A DNA stretch of 53,042 bases, taken from Nitrospina sp. (lineage in GTDB: Bacteria; Nitrospinota; Nitrospinia; Nitrospinales; VA-1). The position numbers and the translations under genes are program-made. The DNA lies in the NCBI GenBank assembly GCA_018653085.1, contig JABIAY010000025.1, positions 1 to 53,042 of the forward strand. The letters are read 5' to 3'. Position 1 is the first letter of the stretch. Each line of letters starts with the position of its first letter. Positions 33,711-43,526 of the stretch are shown here, in pieces. Below the pieces are notes generated by a model that saw only the letters and a program-made list of their open reading frames with translations, was not told where the DNA came from and did not search any database.

Positions 33711-33796
33711 TTCCCGCCTTTACTTCTTGTCACTTTCCGTCAACCTTGTGGCATATCCCACAATAGTTTTATTTTTCAAAAATCAGGAAGTGCTCC

Positions 33797-34564
33797 TTGA
33801 ATTCCATTAATAAGCATTTAATAAATGATGAAAGTTTAATAGATAGTTTTTCTAAACACGCAAGATCATACGATCGTTATGCTCAATTGCAAAAATCAAT
33901 GGCAGAAAGAATGGCATCATTCCTTCCTGATCCACTGCCCGACAATATTCTTGAGATAGGATGCGGAACGGGACTATTCACCAGACACCTGCTAACCCAA
34001 CCCATAAGGCAACTTATTCTGAATGATATCGCTCCAGGAATGCTGGAAATTTTAAATAACTCGATATCACTGCCGGAAAACACAAAAATCGTCTCTGGAA
34101 ATGCAGAACGTATTGATTTTGAAAATATGGATTTGGTTTGCGCAAATGCTGTATTTCAATGGTTCCGAAAGCCCCAGGAAACATTAAAAAAATTGAATTG
34201 TGCTCTAAAGAACAAAGGAGAGCTGATCTTCAGTACCTTCGGCCCCAAAACACTTTTGGAGTTTCGGGAAGCCGCAAATTTGACGAGCCCTATTGACCTT
34301 TATACAAATGACGCTTGGAAAAAAATGATTCATGATTCGGGTTTTGTTATAAAAAATTTTGAGATTGAAATTAGAAAAATATTTTTTCCCAGCACCCTGA
34401 CGCTCTTAAAAAATCTTCAGCAAATTGGGGCCGCACCAATCCGAATGGTAAAAACCGGAGGACTTCGAAAATTAATGCGTGACTATGATTCCAGATTCTC
34501 AACCCCACAAGGTGTTTATGCGACCTGGGAGCTGTATTACTTTACTTTGACCCGGGGAAATTAA
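33797..34564 (+). CDS. bioC: Malonyl-[acyl-carrier protein] O-methyltransferase
   Basis: 255 residues, BioC length. It starts with the BioC hallmark FSKHARSYDRYAQLQKSMAE, then the SAM loop ILEIGCGTGLFTRHL, CANAVFQWF, and LIFSTFGPKTLLEFREA. It methylates malonyl-ACP so that the fatty-acid system can build pimelate. TTG start with AGGAAG 6 bases upstream. It is separated from bioF and the esterase by the DUF429/kinase pair. bioA, bioD and bioB are not in the window. Confidence 0.9.
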   Translation: MNSINKHLINDESLIDSFSKHARSYDRYAQLQKSMAERMASFLPDPLPDNILEIGCGTGLFTRHLLTQPIRQLILNDIAPGMLEILNNSISLPENTKIVSGNAERIDFENMDLVCANAVFQWFRKPQETLKKLNCALKNKGELIFSTFGPKTLLEFREAANLTSPIDLYTNDAWKKMIHDSGFVIKNFEIEIRKIFFPSTLTLLKNLQQIGAAPIRMVKTGGLRKLMRDYDSRFSTPQGVYATWELYYFTLTRGN

Positions 34565-34642
34565 CCCAGGGCCCCCTTCCAGATTATTTGCCGCTTCAAA
34601 AAAAGGTGGATTTCATATCCAACAAAAAGGAATACTGGGTAA

Positions 34643-36505
34643 ATGAGCAACCCTTCCCTAAATAAAAATCTTGCATCCTTAAAAAAACTGGATCCTACTT
34701 TATACGCGAGAATTGCCCCTCTGGATGGCTCAAAGAAGTATGAAGTGACACCATCCAGATCAGGGCCTTCTTCCCTCAGCCATATAGATAGTGAGGGGGG
34801 GAAAAAACAAATCCACAGTAATTACGATCCCGTTGCAGAGGCCTCCCGTTACCTGGAGACACTGAATATTGACGAGTCAACAAACTTTATCGTTCTGGGG
34901 TTAGGTTTGGGTTATCAAGTAATGGAGATAATCCGAAAAACACCGAGTCAGGCCAAAATTTATATATTCGAAAAAGACCCTGAATTATTCGCACTTGCTA
35001 TGCGCGAGGTCGATTTATCTCTGATTTTTGAGCACCCTGGAGTAAAGCTATTTGTCGGTGTCAATCCCCTTGGAATAGATGCTCTGCTGGAGCCAGAACA
35101 AATAAATTTCACCCTGAATAAATACTGCCTTGCAAGACAAAAACCCCTTGTGGAGGGGAACTGGGAATATTATGGGATTTTGTTGGAAAAAATTGAAAGT
35201 TATTTTCAAGAAAGCCAAATCAATTTAAAAACACAATCCGTTCATTCAAAACTTTATTACAAAAATATTTTTTCAAACTTTGATAGCTTGCTGAAAAGTT
35301 CAGGCATTGCCTCTTTCAAAGGTTGTTTGCCCGAGGTTCCGGCAGTAATTTGTTCTGCCGGCCCATCTCTGGATAAAAACATTCAGCTTCTCAAATCTGC
35401 CCGGGAAAGATTTTTTTTGATCGCTGTCGCGACAGCCCTGAAACCATTACTGTATAACGGGATTAAGCCCGACGTTGTCGTTTCTATAGATCCCGATGAG
35501 CTAACAATAAATTCTTTTGATTTCTCAAGCCGTACAAATGACTTTTTTCTGGTTTACAATCCGGCTGTCCCGAATGCCATTCCTCGAGCATTTCCCAACC
35601 AGCGAATGGCATTCGATTCAGAAATATATCTTGCCAATTGGTTCAAAAAACACACAGAAGAAAAGGGAAGCCTGGGCAAAATATCCTCTGTAGCTCATGC
35701 GGCTGTGAAGTTTTCTCAATTTTTAGCATGTTCCCCAATCATTTTGGTTGGCCAGGACCTGTCTTTTTGCCAGCAACGTCTGCACTGCCTTCATTCTTTT
35801 TACCACGATGAACATATGGATAAGGTAGCTCGATTGAATCCCTGTTCATATTGGGATCACCAGAAATATTTAAATTTTGGTCCAAATTTAACACAGGGTA
35901 CCGATCTTTTTGGAAAACGCGTTTCCAGCACCATTGCTATGGAAAGTTACAGTCATATATTCTCGAAAAACTTGGGCGGATCTAAAAATATTATCAATGC
36001 AACCGAGGGAGGTGTCCCCATAGAGGGAGTAATAAATATGCCATTAAGAGAGTCACTTCATATTTATTGCAAGAAGTTGGTTAAAGATAAGCAGAATCTG
36101 TTGAAAACTTCTCATCTAAGCGACCCCTTCAAATCTTTGCAAGATTCTGCGTTGAGACAAATTCAATTACTGAAAGATATTACCAAAAAACTAAATGCTC
36201 TCGAACTGAGTTATTTGGGCACAAGGGCCCCTAATTCCGAAGGTAAAAAGTTATTCGTTAATGAGATGGAAGTACTTTATAAAAATATCCTGGAAAATAA
36301 AGAGACGGCCTTATTACTTCAGGGGTATGATTTTGCGGGATTTTCGGAGTGGTATCGTTCGAATTGTCAGATATTGCGAAAAAAAGAAGTGTCTGCAGGT
36401 TACAGTCCGTTGGATGAAGAGTTTGAGCGGGACCTCAAGTTTTTTGATGTATTGGTGGAAGCTACAGATTATTTGACGGTTAGTTTTGAAAAAGCCATTG
36501 CTTAG
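34643..36505 (+). CDS. DUF115 / motility accessory factor (MAF)-type protein
   Basis: 620 residues. The central domain has the DUF115 signature PAVICSAGPSLDKNIQLL (233-250), VVVSIDPDE, and ILVGQDLSF; before it is an MAF-type N-terminal region (NFIVLGLGLGYQVMEII, 81-97; IYIFEKDPELF). In flagellated bacteria such proteins transfer nonulosonic acids to flagellin; archaeal relatives are pterin pyrophosphokinases. With a flagellin gene in the same genome, flagellar glycosylation is the likely role. No sugar-synthesis genes lie beside it. Confidence 0.8.
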   Translation: MSNPSLNKNLASLKKLDPTLYARIAPLDGSKKYEVTPSRSGPSSLSHIDSEGGKKQIHSNYDPVAEASRYLETLNIDESTNFIVLGLGLGYQVMEIIRKTPSQAKIYIFEKDPELFALAMREVDLSLIFEHPGVKLFVGVNPLGIDALLEPEQINFTLNKYCLARQKPLVEGNWEYYGILLEKIESYFQESQINLKTQSVHSKLYYKNIFSNFDSLLKSSGIASFKGCLPEVPAVICSAGPSLDKNIQLLKSARERFFLIAVATALKPLLYNGIKPDVVVSIDPDELTINSFDFSSRTNDFFLVYNPAVPNAIPRAFPNQRMAFDSEIYLANWFKKHTEEKGSLGKISSVAHAAVKFSQFLACSPIILVGQDLSFCQQRLHCLHSFYHDEHMDKVARLNPCSYWDHQKYLNFGPNLTQGTDLFGKRVSSTIAMESYSHIFSKNLGGSKNIINATEGGVPIEGVINMPLRESLHIYCKKLVKDKQNLLKTSHLSDPFKSLQDSALRQIQLLKDITKKLNALELSYLGTRAPNSEGKKLFVNEMEVLYKNILENKETALLLQGYDFAGFSEWYRSNCQILRKKEVSAGYSPLDEEFERDLKFFDVLVEATDYLTVSFEKAIA

Positions 36506-36507
36506 AA

Positions 36508-37485
36508 TTAGATTTTTACCGCTTCGATTATGCTACTCCCCTGCCCCAGTTCACAGTGCTTGAATTTTCCAAACCCGGTTTTCTTCAGCAACTTTTTGGT
36601 TTCTTCGCAGGTATAAGTTCTTCCTGTGGCTGTGAACAACAACATCGTTAATGAAAACAGAGCGGCATCCAGAGGCTCTGTGCGGTTATTTTTTAAAAAC
36701 AAATCGACAAGAATGAATCGGCCTCCCGGTTTGAGAGATTTATAGATTTTTTTAAATAATTTTAGATTTTCGGATTCATCATAAATATGGAGAATATTCG
36801 AATACAAAACAGTATCTATTTCGTTACCGAAACTGACCTTAAACAGGTCACCCGCTACGAAATCGAACCTTTTAGCGACCGCTGTTTTTTTTAGGAGTTT
36901 TTTAGCGACTTTAAGGCTCGCCGACCGGTCTATCAGGACTGCTCTTGCCAATTTATCCTGTTTTAGAACTTCAGCCGCATAGGATCCCGGCCCTCCCCCA
37001 AGGTCCACCAGCTTGCCAACAGGCTTGCGTGTTATAAATTCTGCCAGGGGCTTGGAAAAATTTCGGCTTCTTTCATGCATGGCGTAGGTGAAGGGTTCGC
37101 GGAATTCCGGATCGTCATCCTCCAATTCGCTCCTGCCGTTTTTTATGATATCGATTAACTGAGACCATTCGTCCCGATTCTCCTTACGCAAAAACACCGT
37201 TCCTTTTTTATACTGCGGGCTATGCTCACAAAAGTGCCTGAAACTTTCTGCCGTATTAGCGAAAGTATTCCCAGTTTTTTTTAAGGCCCCAAGGGAAACC
37301 AACGCATTCAGCAAAGCTTCTGCCCCTTCCTGATGAATTTCGGCTTTCTTCGCGAAAGATCGGCTGGTTAAATTCCTTTTCCCTAAATGCGTAAAAACCC
37401 GGAACTCTAAAGCGGCCATAAGAATATTGGCTTCTTCCAACTGATCAATTTTATTAACAAACTGGTCAAAATCTAAAAAGGCCAT
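36508..37485 (-). CDS. SAM-dependent O-methyltransferase (acetylserotonin-OMT-like family)
   Basis: 325 residues. N-terminal winged-helix dimerisation domain (about 10-95, with GAEALLNALVSLGALKKTG) and a Rossmann methyltransferase domain: LVDLGGGPGSYAAEVL (about 157-172), VLYSNILHIYDE and GGRFILVDLF. This is the family 2 OMT architecture, used on phenols, carotenoids and secondary metabolites. No pathway partner is nearby. Tail-to-tail with the DUF115 gene (2-base gap). Confidence 0.85.
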   Translation of the reverse strand: MAFLDFDQFVNKIDQLEEANILMAALEFRVFTHLGKRNLTSRSFAKKAEIHQEGAEALLNALVSLGALKKTGNTFANTAESFRHFCEHSPQYKKGTVFLRKENRDEWSQLIDIIKNGRSELEDDDPEFREPFTYAMHERSRNFSKPLAEFITRKPVGKLVDLGGGPGSYAAEVLKQDKLARAVLIDRSASLKVAKKLLKKTAVAKRFDFVAGDLFKVSFGNEIDTVLYSNILHIYDESENLKLFKKIYKSLKPGGRFILVDLFLKNNRTEPLDAALFSLTMLLFTATGRTYTCEETKKLLKKTGFGKFKHCELGQGSSIIEAVKI

Positions 37486-37587
37486 AATGTTCTAAAAGTC
37501 CTTATTTGATTATTCCAACCCTTCCAGGTCTTAATATGCCAATTTTAGCTGAAAATTACTCAAAACCTTATTTATCAAAAAATTAGG

Positions 37588-37617
37588 TTGACTACTCCCC
37601 GATTTCACTATTATAAT
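37588..37617 (+). promoter_or_regulatory. Near-consensus sigma70 promoter of a small gene
   Basis: TTGACT (37588-37593), 18-base spacer, TATAAT (37612-37617). One mismatch in twelve. The transcript would start near 37624, 38 bases before the ATG at 37662, which has its own GGAGGT. The best promoter-plus-ribosome-site combination in the window. Confidence 0.65.
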
Positions 37618-37661
37618 ATTACATCATATATTTCAGCTAGTTAACCAATATGGAGGTCAGT

Positions 37662-37850
37662 ATGGGCCTGAATACGAAAAATAATCATGAAAGCCCTCAA
37701 GGGTTGGAGACGGTCTCTACCATTAAACAAGTTGAGGAATTTGAAGAGCAATTGCGCGAAGAAAATTTGCATATATACAGGCAATTTCGCTTGAAAGATT
37801 CTATTGCCGAAGCAAAAAACCAAGACACCAATATCTCAACTTGTGAATAG
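37662..37850 (+). CDS. 62-residue hydrophilic protein, strongly expressed by its signals
   Basis: Starts at the ATG after GGAGGTCAGT; a shorter-spaced ATG at 37650 lies inside that site and is rejected. Highly charged, with a Glu-rich helix TIKQVEEFEEQLREENLHIY and a polar tail; one Cys near the end. No family recognised. Strong promoter and ribosome site suggest an abundant small protein, perhaps a regulator or a chaperone-like helix. Isolated between two minus-strand genes. Confidence 0.65.
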   Translation: MGLNTKNNHESPQGLETVSTIKQVEEFEEQLREENLHIYRQFRLKDSIAEAKNQDTNISTCE

Positions 37851-37870
37851 ATAGAAAAACTCTGGTTTAT

Positions 37871-38551
37871 TTAATAAGACAAAAGCTTTTCCACTTCCGC
37901 CTCCAAGTCATAACCCGAACCAAACCACTTTCCCCGTAGAATTCCTTTCTTATCGATCAGCAAGGTCGATGGTGTTCCCTTGAGTTGATAGGCTTCAAAA
38001 GTTTTTGCCTCAAACTTTTTCTGCTTCAAATAGGTCATGACCTGACCCGAAATGAGTTTCTGATTTTTTACTGGAAAAGAATCAAATTGAGGAAAATCTC
38101 TTTTGATGAATTTTTGAGCCTCCAGCAAATAATCAGAAGGCTGATAAGGAACCACATTATCCAAGGCTACCGGAAAAGATATAGAATAATCCAAGCGGTT
38201 GTTATTAAGCAAACCCTTGGCACCTAAAACCTCCAGGGTTTCTCCCACCACCTCCCCTGAGTCAAGCAGCTTCTTCAGGTTTTCTGAGTTATTGAGGTGA
38301 AAATCCTCGAAAGCGGTAGCCAGTCCCCAGATTAAAAGAGGCGAATCAATAAATTTATTCCTGATTTCAAGAATCTGAGGAATCCCATGGCTAAAACAAC
38401 CAGGACAATTGACCTGAAATACTTTTACAAGTATTGGTTTTCCAAGCTCATTGCTGATGTTAGAGGAAGGACCCAAAACCCATTCTTCAATATCCAGATC
38501 AATCGCGGGAGAATCAACCAGCGGCATGGGCGGGCTCATCGTTGATGACAT
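37871..38551 (-). CDS. Thioredoxin-fold (TlpA/redoxin-like) protein
   Basis: 226 residues. Thioredoxin fold with active site NCPGCFS (Cys-Pro-Gly-Cys) after a VKVFQ strand, and the cis-Pro region GTPSTLLIDKKGILRG. A helical insertion (about 85-165) between these is larger than in plain thioredoxins. No signal peptide at the assigned start; inner Met codons at residues 5 or 9 are possible, as the gene overlaps the TPR lipoprotein end by 38 bases. Likely a thiol reductase with a specialised partner. Confidence 0.75.
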   Translation of the reverse strand: MSSTMSPPMPLVDSPAIDLDIEEWVLGPSSNISNELGKPILVKVFQVNCPGCFSHGIPQILEIRNKFIDSPLLIWGLATAFEDFHLNNSENLKKLLDSGEVVGETLEVLGAKGLLNNNRLDYSISFPVALDNVVPYQPSDYLLEAQKFIKRDFPQFDSFPVKNQKLISGQVMTYLKQKKFEAKTFEAYQLKGTPSTLLIDKKGILRGKWFGSGYDLEAEVEKLLSY

Positions 38552-39341
38552 CTATTAAGTTATTGATCATACCGCGCATTTTTTCAGGGGGATTTTTTCC
38601 GAGAGCCTCGTCAAGAAAAAAAATAGCGCGGCTTTTTTCTCCCTGAAGATTATGAATAACCCCCATCATGAAATAAGAAATAAATCTTTTGTCGCCTTGG
38701 GCGTAACGATCCAGTATTGTTTGAAAATGTTTCATGGCCTTGGGGTAATTTTTCAACCTGAAATATGCAGACCCCATCCCGAATTGGATATTGTCCTGCA
38801 AAAATAAAGGAGGCTTTTGCTTGGCAAGTTTGAAAAACAACTGCAGACTTTTCTTGAACTGCCCATTGCGAAACCTCTTCATGGCTGAATTATAGTCGGA
38901 GACTGAAAAAATTATGGGCGGTTTAGTGGCCATTATTTTTTTCAACCTTGCTTCCGCATCCAAAAAACCGGCTTTCGCCATTTCGAGATCCTTCTCCATT
39001 CTCTTTTTTCGTTCTCGCTCCGATTCGATGCGTTGGCTATAGGTTGAGTCCATCTCGCTAATTTCAGGATCAATTCGGAGCATGGATTCCAACATGGCGA
39101 ACTCCTGGCGAGATAAGGTGGCATGGTTTGCAAAAAGAATCTCGATTTCCTGGGTCATACCGTCAAGCCGCAACTGGTTAGCCCTTCTTGCAGACAAAGT
39201 TGCTTCGTCAGGCGGTTGCCAGGAATATATTTCTGCTGGATTTACGGACCAATCGGTCCTTTCTTCCGGCAGATATCCACCACAAGCAGTCAAAGTACCG
39301 ACTATCAAAAAAATGAAAATATTTTTCTCTGCGCTTTTCAT
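38514..39341 (-). CDS. TPR-containing lipoprotein
   Basis: 275 residues. Lipoprotein signal: FIFLIVGTLTAC with lipobox Cys20. Middle helical region (about 90-135, RIESERERKKRMEKDLEMAK, coiled coil), then at least three TPR-like units (YNSAMKRFRNGQFKKSLQLF, GSAYFRLKNYPKAMKHFQTI, GVIHNLQGEKSRAIFFLDEA). Probably anchored at the outer membrane and binding other envelope proteins. Overlaps the redoxin gene, so they are likely expressed together. Divergent from dnaJ. Confidence 0.8.
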   Translation of the reverse strand: MKSAEKNIFIFLIVGTLTACGGYLPEERTDWSVNPAEIYSWQPPDEATLSARRANQLRLDGMTQEIEILFANHATLSRQEFAMLESMLRIDPEISEMDSTYSQRIESERERKKRMEKDLEMAKAGFLDAEARLKKIMATKPPIIFSVSDYNSAMKRFRNGQFKKSLQLFFKLAKQKPPLFLQDNIQFGMGSAYFRLKNYPKAMKHFQTILDRYAQGDKRFISYFMMGVIHNLQGEKSRAIFFLDEALGKNPPEKMRGMINNLIDVINDEPAHAAG

Positions 39342-39421
39342 CGCTCAACGTTATATAATAATTTATATTCAGTCCAATACAGTTTATCTAATTACTCCTT
39401 ATTTATCAAATTATTAGAGAA

Positions 39422-40306
39422 ATGAAAAACTACTATTCCGTTCTGGGGCTCAGTAAAGGCGCCTCTGACGAAGATATTAAAAAGGCTTATCGTAAATTGG
39501 CGATGCAGTATCATCCCGACCGAAATGCTGATGATAGTAAGGCGGAGGAAAAGTTCAAAGAGGTCAGCGAAGCCTACGCAGTTCTTAGCGACAAAAAGAA
39601 ACGTGGCCAGTACGACCAGTTTGGCTCTGAAGGATTTCACCAGAAGTTTTCCCAGGAGGACATTTTCCGCGACTTTGATGTCAATGAAATTTTTAGCAAC
39701 TTTGGTTTTGGAGGTGGTGGAGGGAATCCTTTCGGTGGCGGTGGTTTTGGCAATCCATTTTCTCAAGGGAGGCCTTCTCACCGTGAAGCTCCAATTCCTG
39801 CCTTAAAAAAGGAACTTTCTATCAATTTTGAGGAAGCCGCATTGGGCTGTCAACGTACCCTTTCCATTTCCAGAAATGATGTTCTTGAGGAAATAAATAT
39901 AAAAATACCTGCAGGAATTACCCATGGAAAGGTTCTTCGCCTAAAGGGTAAGGGACAACTATCCCTTAGAGGAAACCGTCGTGGTGATCTCCATCTTCTA
40001 GTAAATGTGAACCCTCATCCTCTTTTCCGACGGGAAGGTAGGAATATAGTGGTAGAGACGGAAATAAAATTGACGCAAGCCCTTTTAGGGACATCGATAG
40101 AGGTTGAAACTTTGAACGGTATCAAATCCGTCAAGATTCCTCCCGGAACCCAAAATAACAGCAGGCTAAGATTGAAAGAGGCGGGAATCAAATTTGCATC
40201 GGGAACTCGTGGTGACCAACTGGTCCGGATAATTATCAATATTCCCAAAAATTTAACAGAAGAACAAATCCCACATATTCAGTTTTTGCGGGATACTGGC
40301 ATATGA
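39422..40306 (+). CDS. DnaJ/CbpA-type co-chaperone without zinc finger
   Basis: 294 residues. J domain (1-65, with HPD in YHPDRNADD), a Gly/Phe-rich linker (about 95-120, [20 protein letters not shown]) and the two C-terminal substrate-binding domains ([35 protein letters not shown]). The Cys-rich zinc-binding domain of DnaJ is absent, as in CbpA/Sis1-type proteins. It stimulates DnaK. No dnaK or grpE here. Confidence 0.9.
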   Translation: MKNYYSVLGLSKGASDEDIKKAYRKLAMQYHPDRNADDSKAEEKFKEVSEAYAVLSDKKKRGQYDQFGSEGFHQKFSQEDIFRDFDVNEIFSNFGFGGGGGNPFGGGGFGNPFSQGRPSHREAPIPALKKELSINFEEAALGCQRTLSISRNDVLEEINIKIPAGITHGKVLRLKGKGQLSLRGNRRGDLHLLVNVNPHPLFRREGRNIVVETEIKLTQALLGTSIEVETLNGIKSVKIPPGTQNNSRLRLKEAGIKFASGTRGDQLVRIIINIPKNLTEEQIPHIQFLRDTGI

Positions 40307-40385
40307 TCGCGCAAAAAACCTGCCTTTCTTTAGAAAGATAAATCTAATAAGGGACGGTAAGCATCTTTATAACTATTACTATTTG

Positions 40386-40694
40386 ATGGAGTCGTTTGTG
40401 GCACACGTTTACTTTAAAACAGATAATATAGCCCATGAAGTGGAGGATGGAACTCCCCTTATAGATTTTTGCGATGAGGTTGACGTTTCATTGTCCTTTG
40501 GTTGCACGGAAGGAACCTGTGGGGTTTGTGAAGTTACAGTGGTGGAAGGCAAGGAAAACCTGTCCCGAATCACAGAAGAGGAAAAGGATTATTTGTTGCC
40601 CGAAGATTTGGAGGGGGGTATGCGCCTGGGTTGCCAGGTTAAAGTTCGTAAAGGGGAGGTAGTTTTAAGTTGGAAAAAGGTTAAGACAAAATAA
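40386..40694 (+). CDS. 2Fe-2S ferredoxin
   Basis: 102 residues from the ATG at 40386 (a GTG at 40398 is also possible). Plant/adrenodoxin-type: cluster ligands Cys in SFGCTEGTCGVCEV (C-x4-C-x2-C) and the fourth Cys in RLGCQVKV. Acidic, soluble. It donates electrons to an unidentified oxygenase or reductase. Its stop lies 2 bases before the end of the convergent STAND gene. Confidence 0.9.
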   Translation: MESFVAHVYFKTDNIAHEVEDGTPLIDFCDEVDVSLSFGCTEGTCGVCEVTVVEGKENLSRITEEEKDYLLPEDLEGGMRLGCQVKVRKGEVVLSWKKVKTK

Positions 40695-40696
40695 CC

Positions 40697-43270
40697 TTAC
40701 AAGCCACTGTCTTTGATTTCGTCTTCAACTCTCCTTATCATCCATTCCTTGATTTCTTCGGCCAGCTTATCAACAGCCTCATTGTCGTGAACTCCTAAAC
40801 AGATCTGGCTAGCCAATTCCGCATGGGTCAAGGCCTCGGTGAACTCTCCTGACTTCTGGTATGTCATGGATAGGTTCCACATGGCTTTTGCTTCCATAAA
40901 CCGATCGGCGTGCTTTTTTCCAAGCGTACGGGCATGGCGAAAGCAGATTTGGGATTTTTCAAGTCCACCTATTTCCAAATAGGCATTTCCAAGATTCTCC
41001 AATAAAGAGTATTCGACAGGAAGGACTGTGAATTTTCTTATCTTTGGCAGACCGCGCTCGTACTTTTCAATAGCCTTAGCGTAATCCTTCAAGTTTTTAT
41101 GATAATCCCCCATTTTTTTAAGAATGATGCCCTGCTCCCTGTTATCCCCTGTTTTCCTCGCTATATCCAGCGACGCATCCAGGCATTCCAGCGCTTTTTT
41201 AGGTTTACTGGTTAGCATATAGGTTGTGGATAAATTCCCTAAAATATCCATTTCCTTTACTCTAAGGTTGCCTTGGTGGGCCAGGGTTTTACCTTCCTTC
41301 AAATAGGTCAGTGCGGACTGATATTTTTTGACCGCGTTACATAAACGCCCGAGATCATTTAGAACCTGAGCTTGGAATTCTTTGTTTCCTAATTTCTGCG
41401 CCTTTTCCAGGGCCAGTTTAAAGTTCAGCTCTCCCCGTTCATATTCGTTTCCCTGGAAGCAAGCTTGTGCCAGCAAATTCAATACCTCCATTTCTTTGCT
41501 GGCTTTTCCTTCCAAACGAACAAACTCAAGAACTTTGGCGAAGCACTCAATGGCTCTTTCAAAGTTTCCGGTACGGAGACAACATTGACCTAACAAATCC
41601 AGCGAGTGTTTTTCATCCCCCACATGACCCAGTTTATTGGATAGGCTTTGAGCCTCTTCCAGGTATTCATTGGCTTTGTCATAAATGCCCAATGAGTACA
41701 GTTGCATTCCAAGGGATAGGAGATTGTTTTTTTCTGCCTCGACATTTTCCGATTCCCGAGAAGCTGTCAGAGCGGACTCATTCCATTCGATGCACTCATC
41801 AGTTGGGTGCCTCATAGGCATCAAGGTTCGGGCTTCCTTACAATAGTCACCGCAAAGTTTAGCGATGCTCGCGTCTTCTGTGCTTTTTAAGGCAGACCAT
41901 TTTTGTCCTGCCTGAATATTAAACCAGTCCAGATCAAACAGGTTCAGGGCACTCTCCAAGGCCTCTTCGTCACTTGCATAAAGTTCATTGGCATCTTTCA
42001 GGATATCGAAATAATAAAAAGCCAGGGTTCGATGGGTGAGGATTTTTTCTGACGGCCTGACTTCAGCCTTAATCAGTTTATGAATCACTTCGTGGAAGGA
42101 ATACCTTTTGTTTATAACATCGTGCTCCAACAGCCCGAGAAACACCAGCCGCCCCAGATGTTCGCCATCCCTGTCTCCACATATATTAGCCGCGGCTTTC
42201 TCATCAAAGGAGCCGGAAAATAATGCCAGCTTTCGAAAGACGGTAGCTGTCTCCTTTCTCATGTCCCTGAACATGACGTTGAAAATCGGCTCAACATTCC
42301 TATCTACGATCTCCTTTTTATCTTTATCTTCCCCCTCTTCAAAATCACCCTCCGGCTTCATAATCTGTCTTTCTTCGCGAAGCTCGCGGATCAACGTATC
42401 CACCGACATTTCGGGAGTCGCTCTTAGAAAAGAACCTGTAAGAGATATTGCCAGCGGAGAATACCCGCATAAATCAATAATCTCGGGTGCCCAACGTTTT
42501 GAGTTGGGGGCAAGGAAGAAAAGAAGGAGTTCCGCTTCATCCGGAAACAACTCTTTAACCGGTTTGGCATAAGACCCCGTAATCGAAATTTTGTTACCCG
42601 ATGTGAAGATCATCAAACCTGGTTTTCCAGGCATAAGGCGCTTGACCTGACTCGGCTTGGCAACATTTTCAAGCAACATCAAAACCCTCTTGCCTTTCAG
42701 TGCCGCTCCATACTGCTGTGCCAACACAGCCGGGTCATTAGGAATGGGCTCTTTCGGGAAAAAAGCCCGCAAGACATAACCCATTGCCTTGCTGACAGGC
42801 AAAGCTTTGTCTCCCTCCACCTGCAGATCGATATAAAACTGAGCGTCTGGATATTTCGGGGCCAGTTGCTGGGCAAGTTCAATAGCCAGAGAAGTCTTTC
42901 CGGTTCCCTTCTCGCCATACAGGCAAATTGGGCCACCACTTTCCCAGCTTCTCCCCATAACTTCCAGGACAATATCTTTTCTGCCAAAAAATGCCGGAAT
43001 CTTGTTGGGGAGTTGGTTTTTAGACAATGCCGGAAAGCTTCGCGCATTGATCATTGACAACTGATTAAGCAGGCTACTGCCACCTGCACCTTTGGATGCA
43101 GCGGATGCGGAAGGCGCCGTAGAACCGAAGGTTGATTCTGCTCCGACAGGAGAACCTTCGCCTGAATTGGTATCTGAGCCAATTTTGTCACCGGATTTAG
43201 GCTTTCCTAAAATAAACATGAAACCTATAACAACGACTAACAAAACGATTATGACTAGTGACAAATCCAT
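40697..43270 (-). CDS. Membrane-anchored NB-ARC/TPR (STAND) ATPase
   Basis: 857 residues. One N-terminal membrane helix (2-21), a low-complexity Gly/Ser/Ala linker (25-66), then an NB-ARC-type ATPase: FFGRKDIV (94-101), Walker A GEKGTGKTS (119-127), Walker B-like RVLMLLENV with Glu-Asn instead of Asp-Asp, GYSPLAISL (GxP motif) and a winged-helix region. From about 480 to 845 it is a TPR array (many AxxYLxEA/LGxxY repeats such as GIYDKANEYLEEA). STAND proteins sense a signal with the repeats and oligomerise with ATP. Here the only 'effector' is the membrane anchor. Signal or defence role unknown. Confidence 0.85.
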   Translation of the reverse strand: MDLSLVIIVLLVVVIGFMFILGKPKSGDKIGSDTNSGEGSPVGAESTFGSTAPSASAASKGAGGSSLLNQLSMINARSFPALSKNQLPNKIPAFFGRKDIVLEVMGRSWESGGPICLYGEKGTGKTSLAIELAQQLAPKYPDAQFYIDLQVEGDKALPVSKAMGYVLRAFFPKEPIPNDPAVLAQQYGAALKGKRVLMLLENVAKPSQVKRLMPGKPGLMIFTSGNKISITGSYAKPVKELFPDEAELLLFFLAPNSKRWAPEIIDLCGYSPLAISLTGSFLRATPEMSVDTLIRELREERQIMKPEGDFEEGEDKDKKEIVDRNVEPIFNVMFRDMRKETATVFRKLALFSGSFDEKAAANICGDRDGEHLGRLVFLGLLEHDVINKRYSFHEVIHKLIKAEVRPSEKILTHRTLAFYYFDILKDANELYASDEEALESALNLFDLDWFNIQAGQKWSALKSTEDASIAKLCGDYCKEARTLMPMRHPTDECIEWNESALTASRESENVEAEKNNLLSLGMQLYSLGIYDKANEYLEEAQSLSNKLGHVGDEKHSLDLLGQCCLRTGNFERAIECFAKVLEFVRLEGKASKEMEVLNLLAQACFQGNEYERGELNFKLALEKAQKLGNKEFQAQVLNDLGRLCNAVKKYQSALTYLKEGKTLAHQGNLRVKEMDILGNLSTTYMLTSKPKKALECLDASLDIARKTGDNREQGIILKKMGDYHKNLKDYAKAIEKYERGLPKIRKFTVLPVEYSLLENLGNAYLEIGGLEKSQICFRHARTLGKKHADRFMEAKAMWNLSMTYQKSGEFTEALTHAELASQICLGVHDNEAVDKLAEEIKEWMIRRVEDEIKDSGL

Positions 43271-43526
43271 TGGATATTCTAAAAAGCCTTCATCAAGGAT
43301 TAGAAAAGGGGCTCCAGAAAACGTAATTTGACCCTTGTTGCAGGAGGGCCAAATTGCCTCATTATTATACTATGTAATGTTTAGCATTATCCCACTTTTA
43401 ATCGAAAATTCAATGTTTTGAGCCCAGTTTCTTGACCTCCCCCCCCATTTGTGGGATGCCTAATAATCGAAAGCTTAGCGGTTAATAAACCCCGCGCAAT
43501 GACTTCACTAAATATTCAGCATCAGC

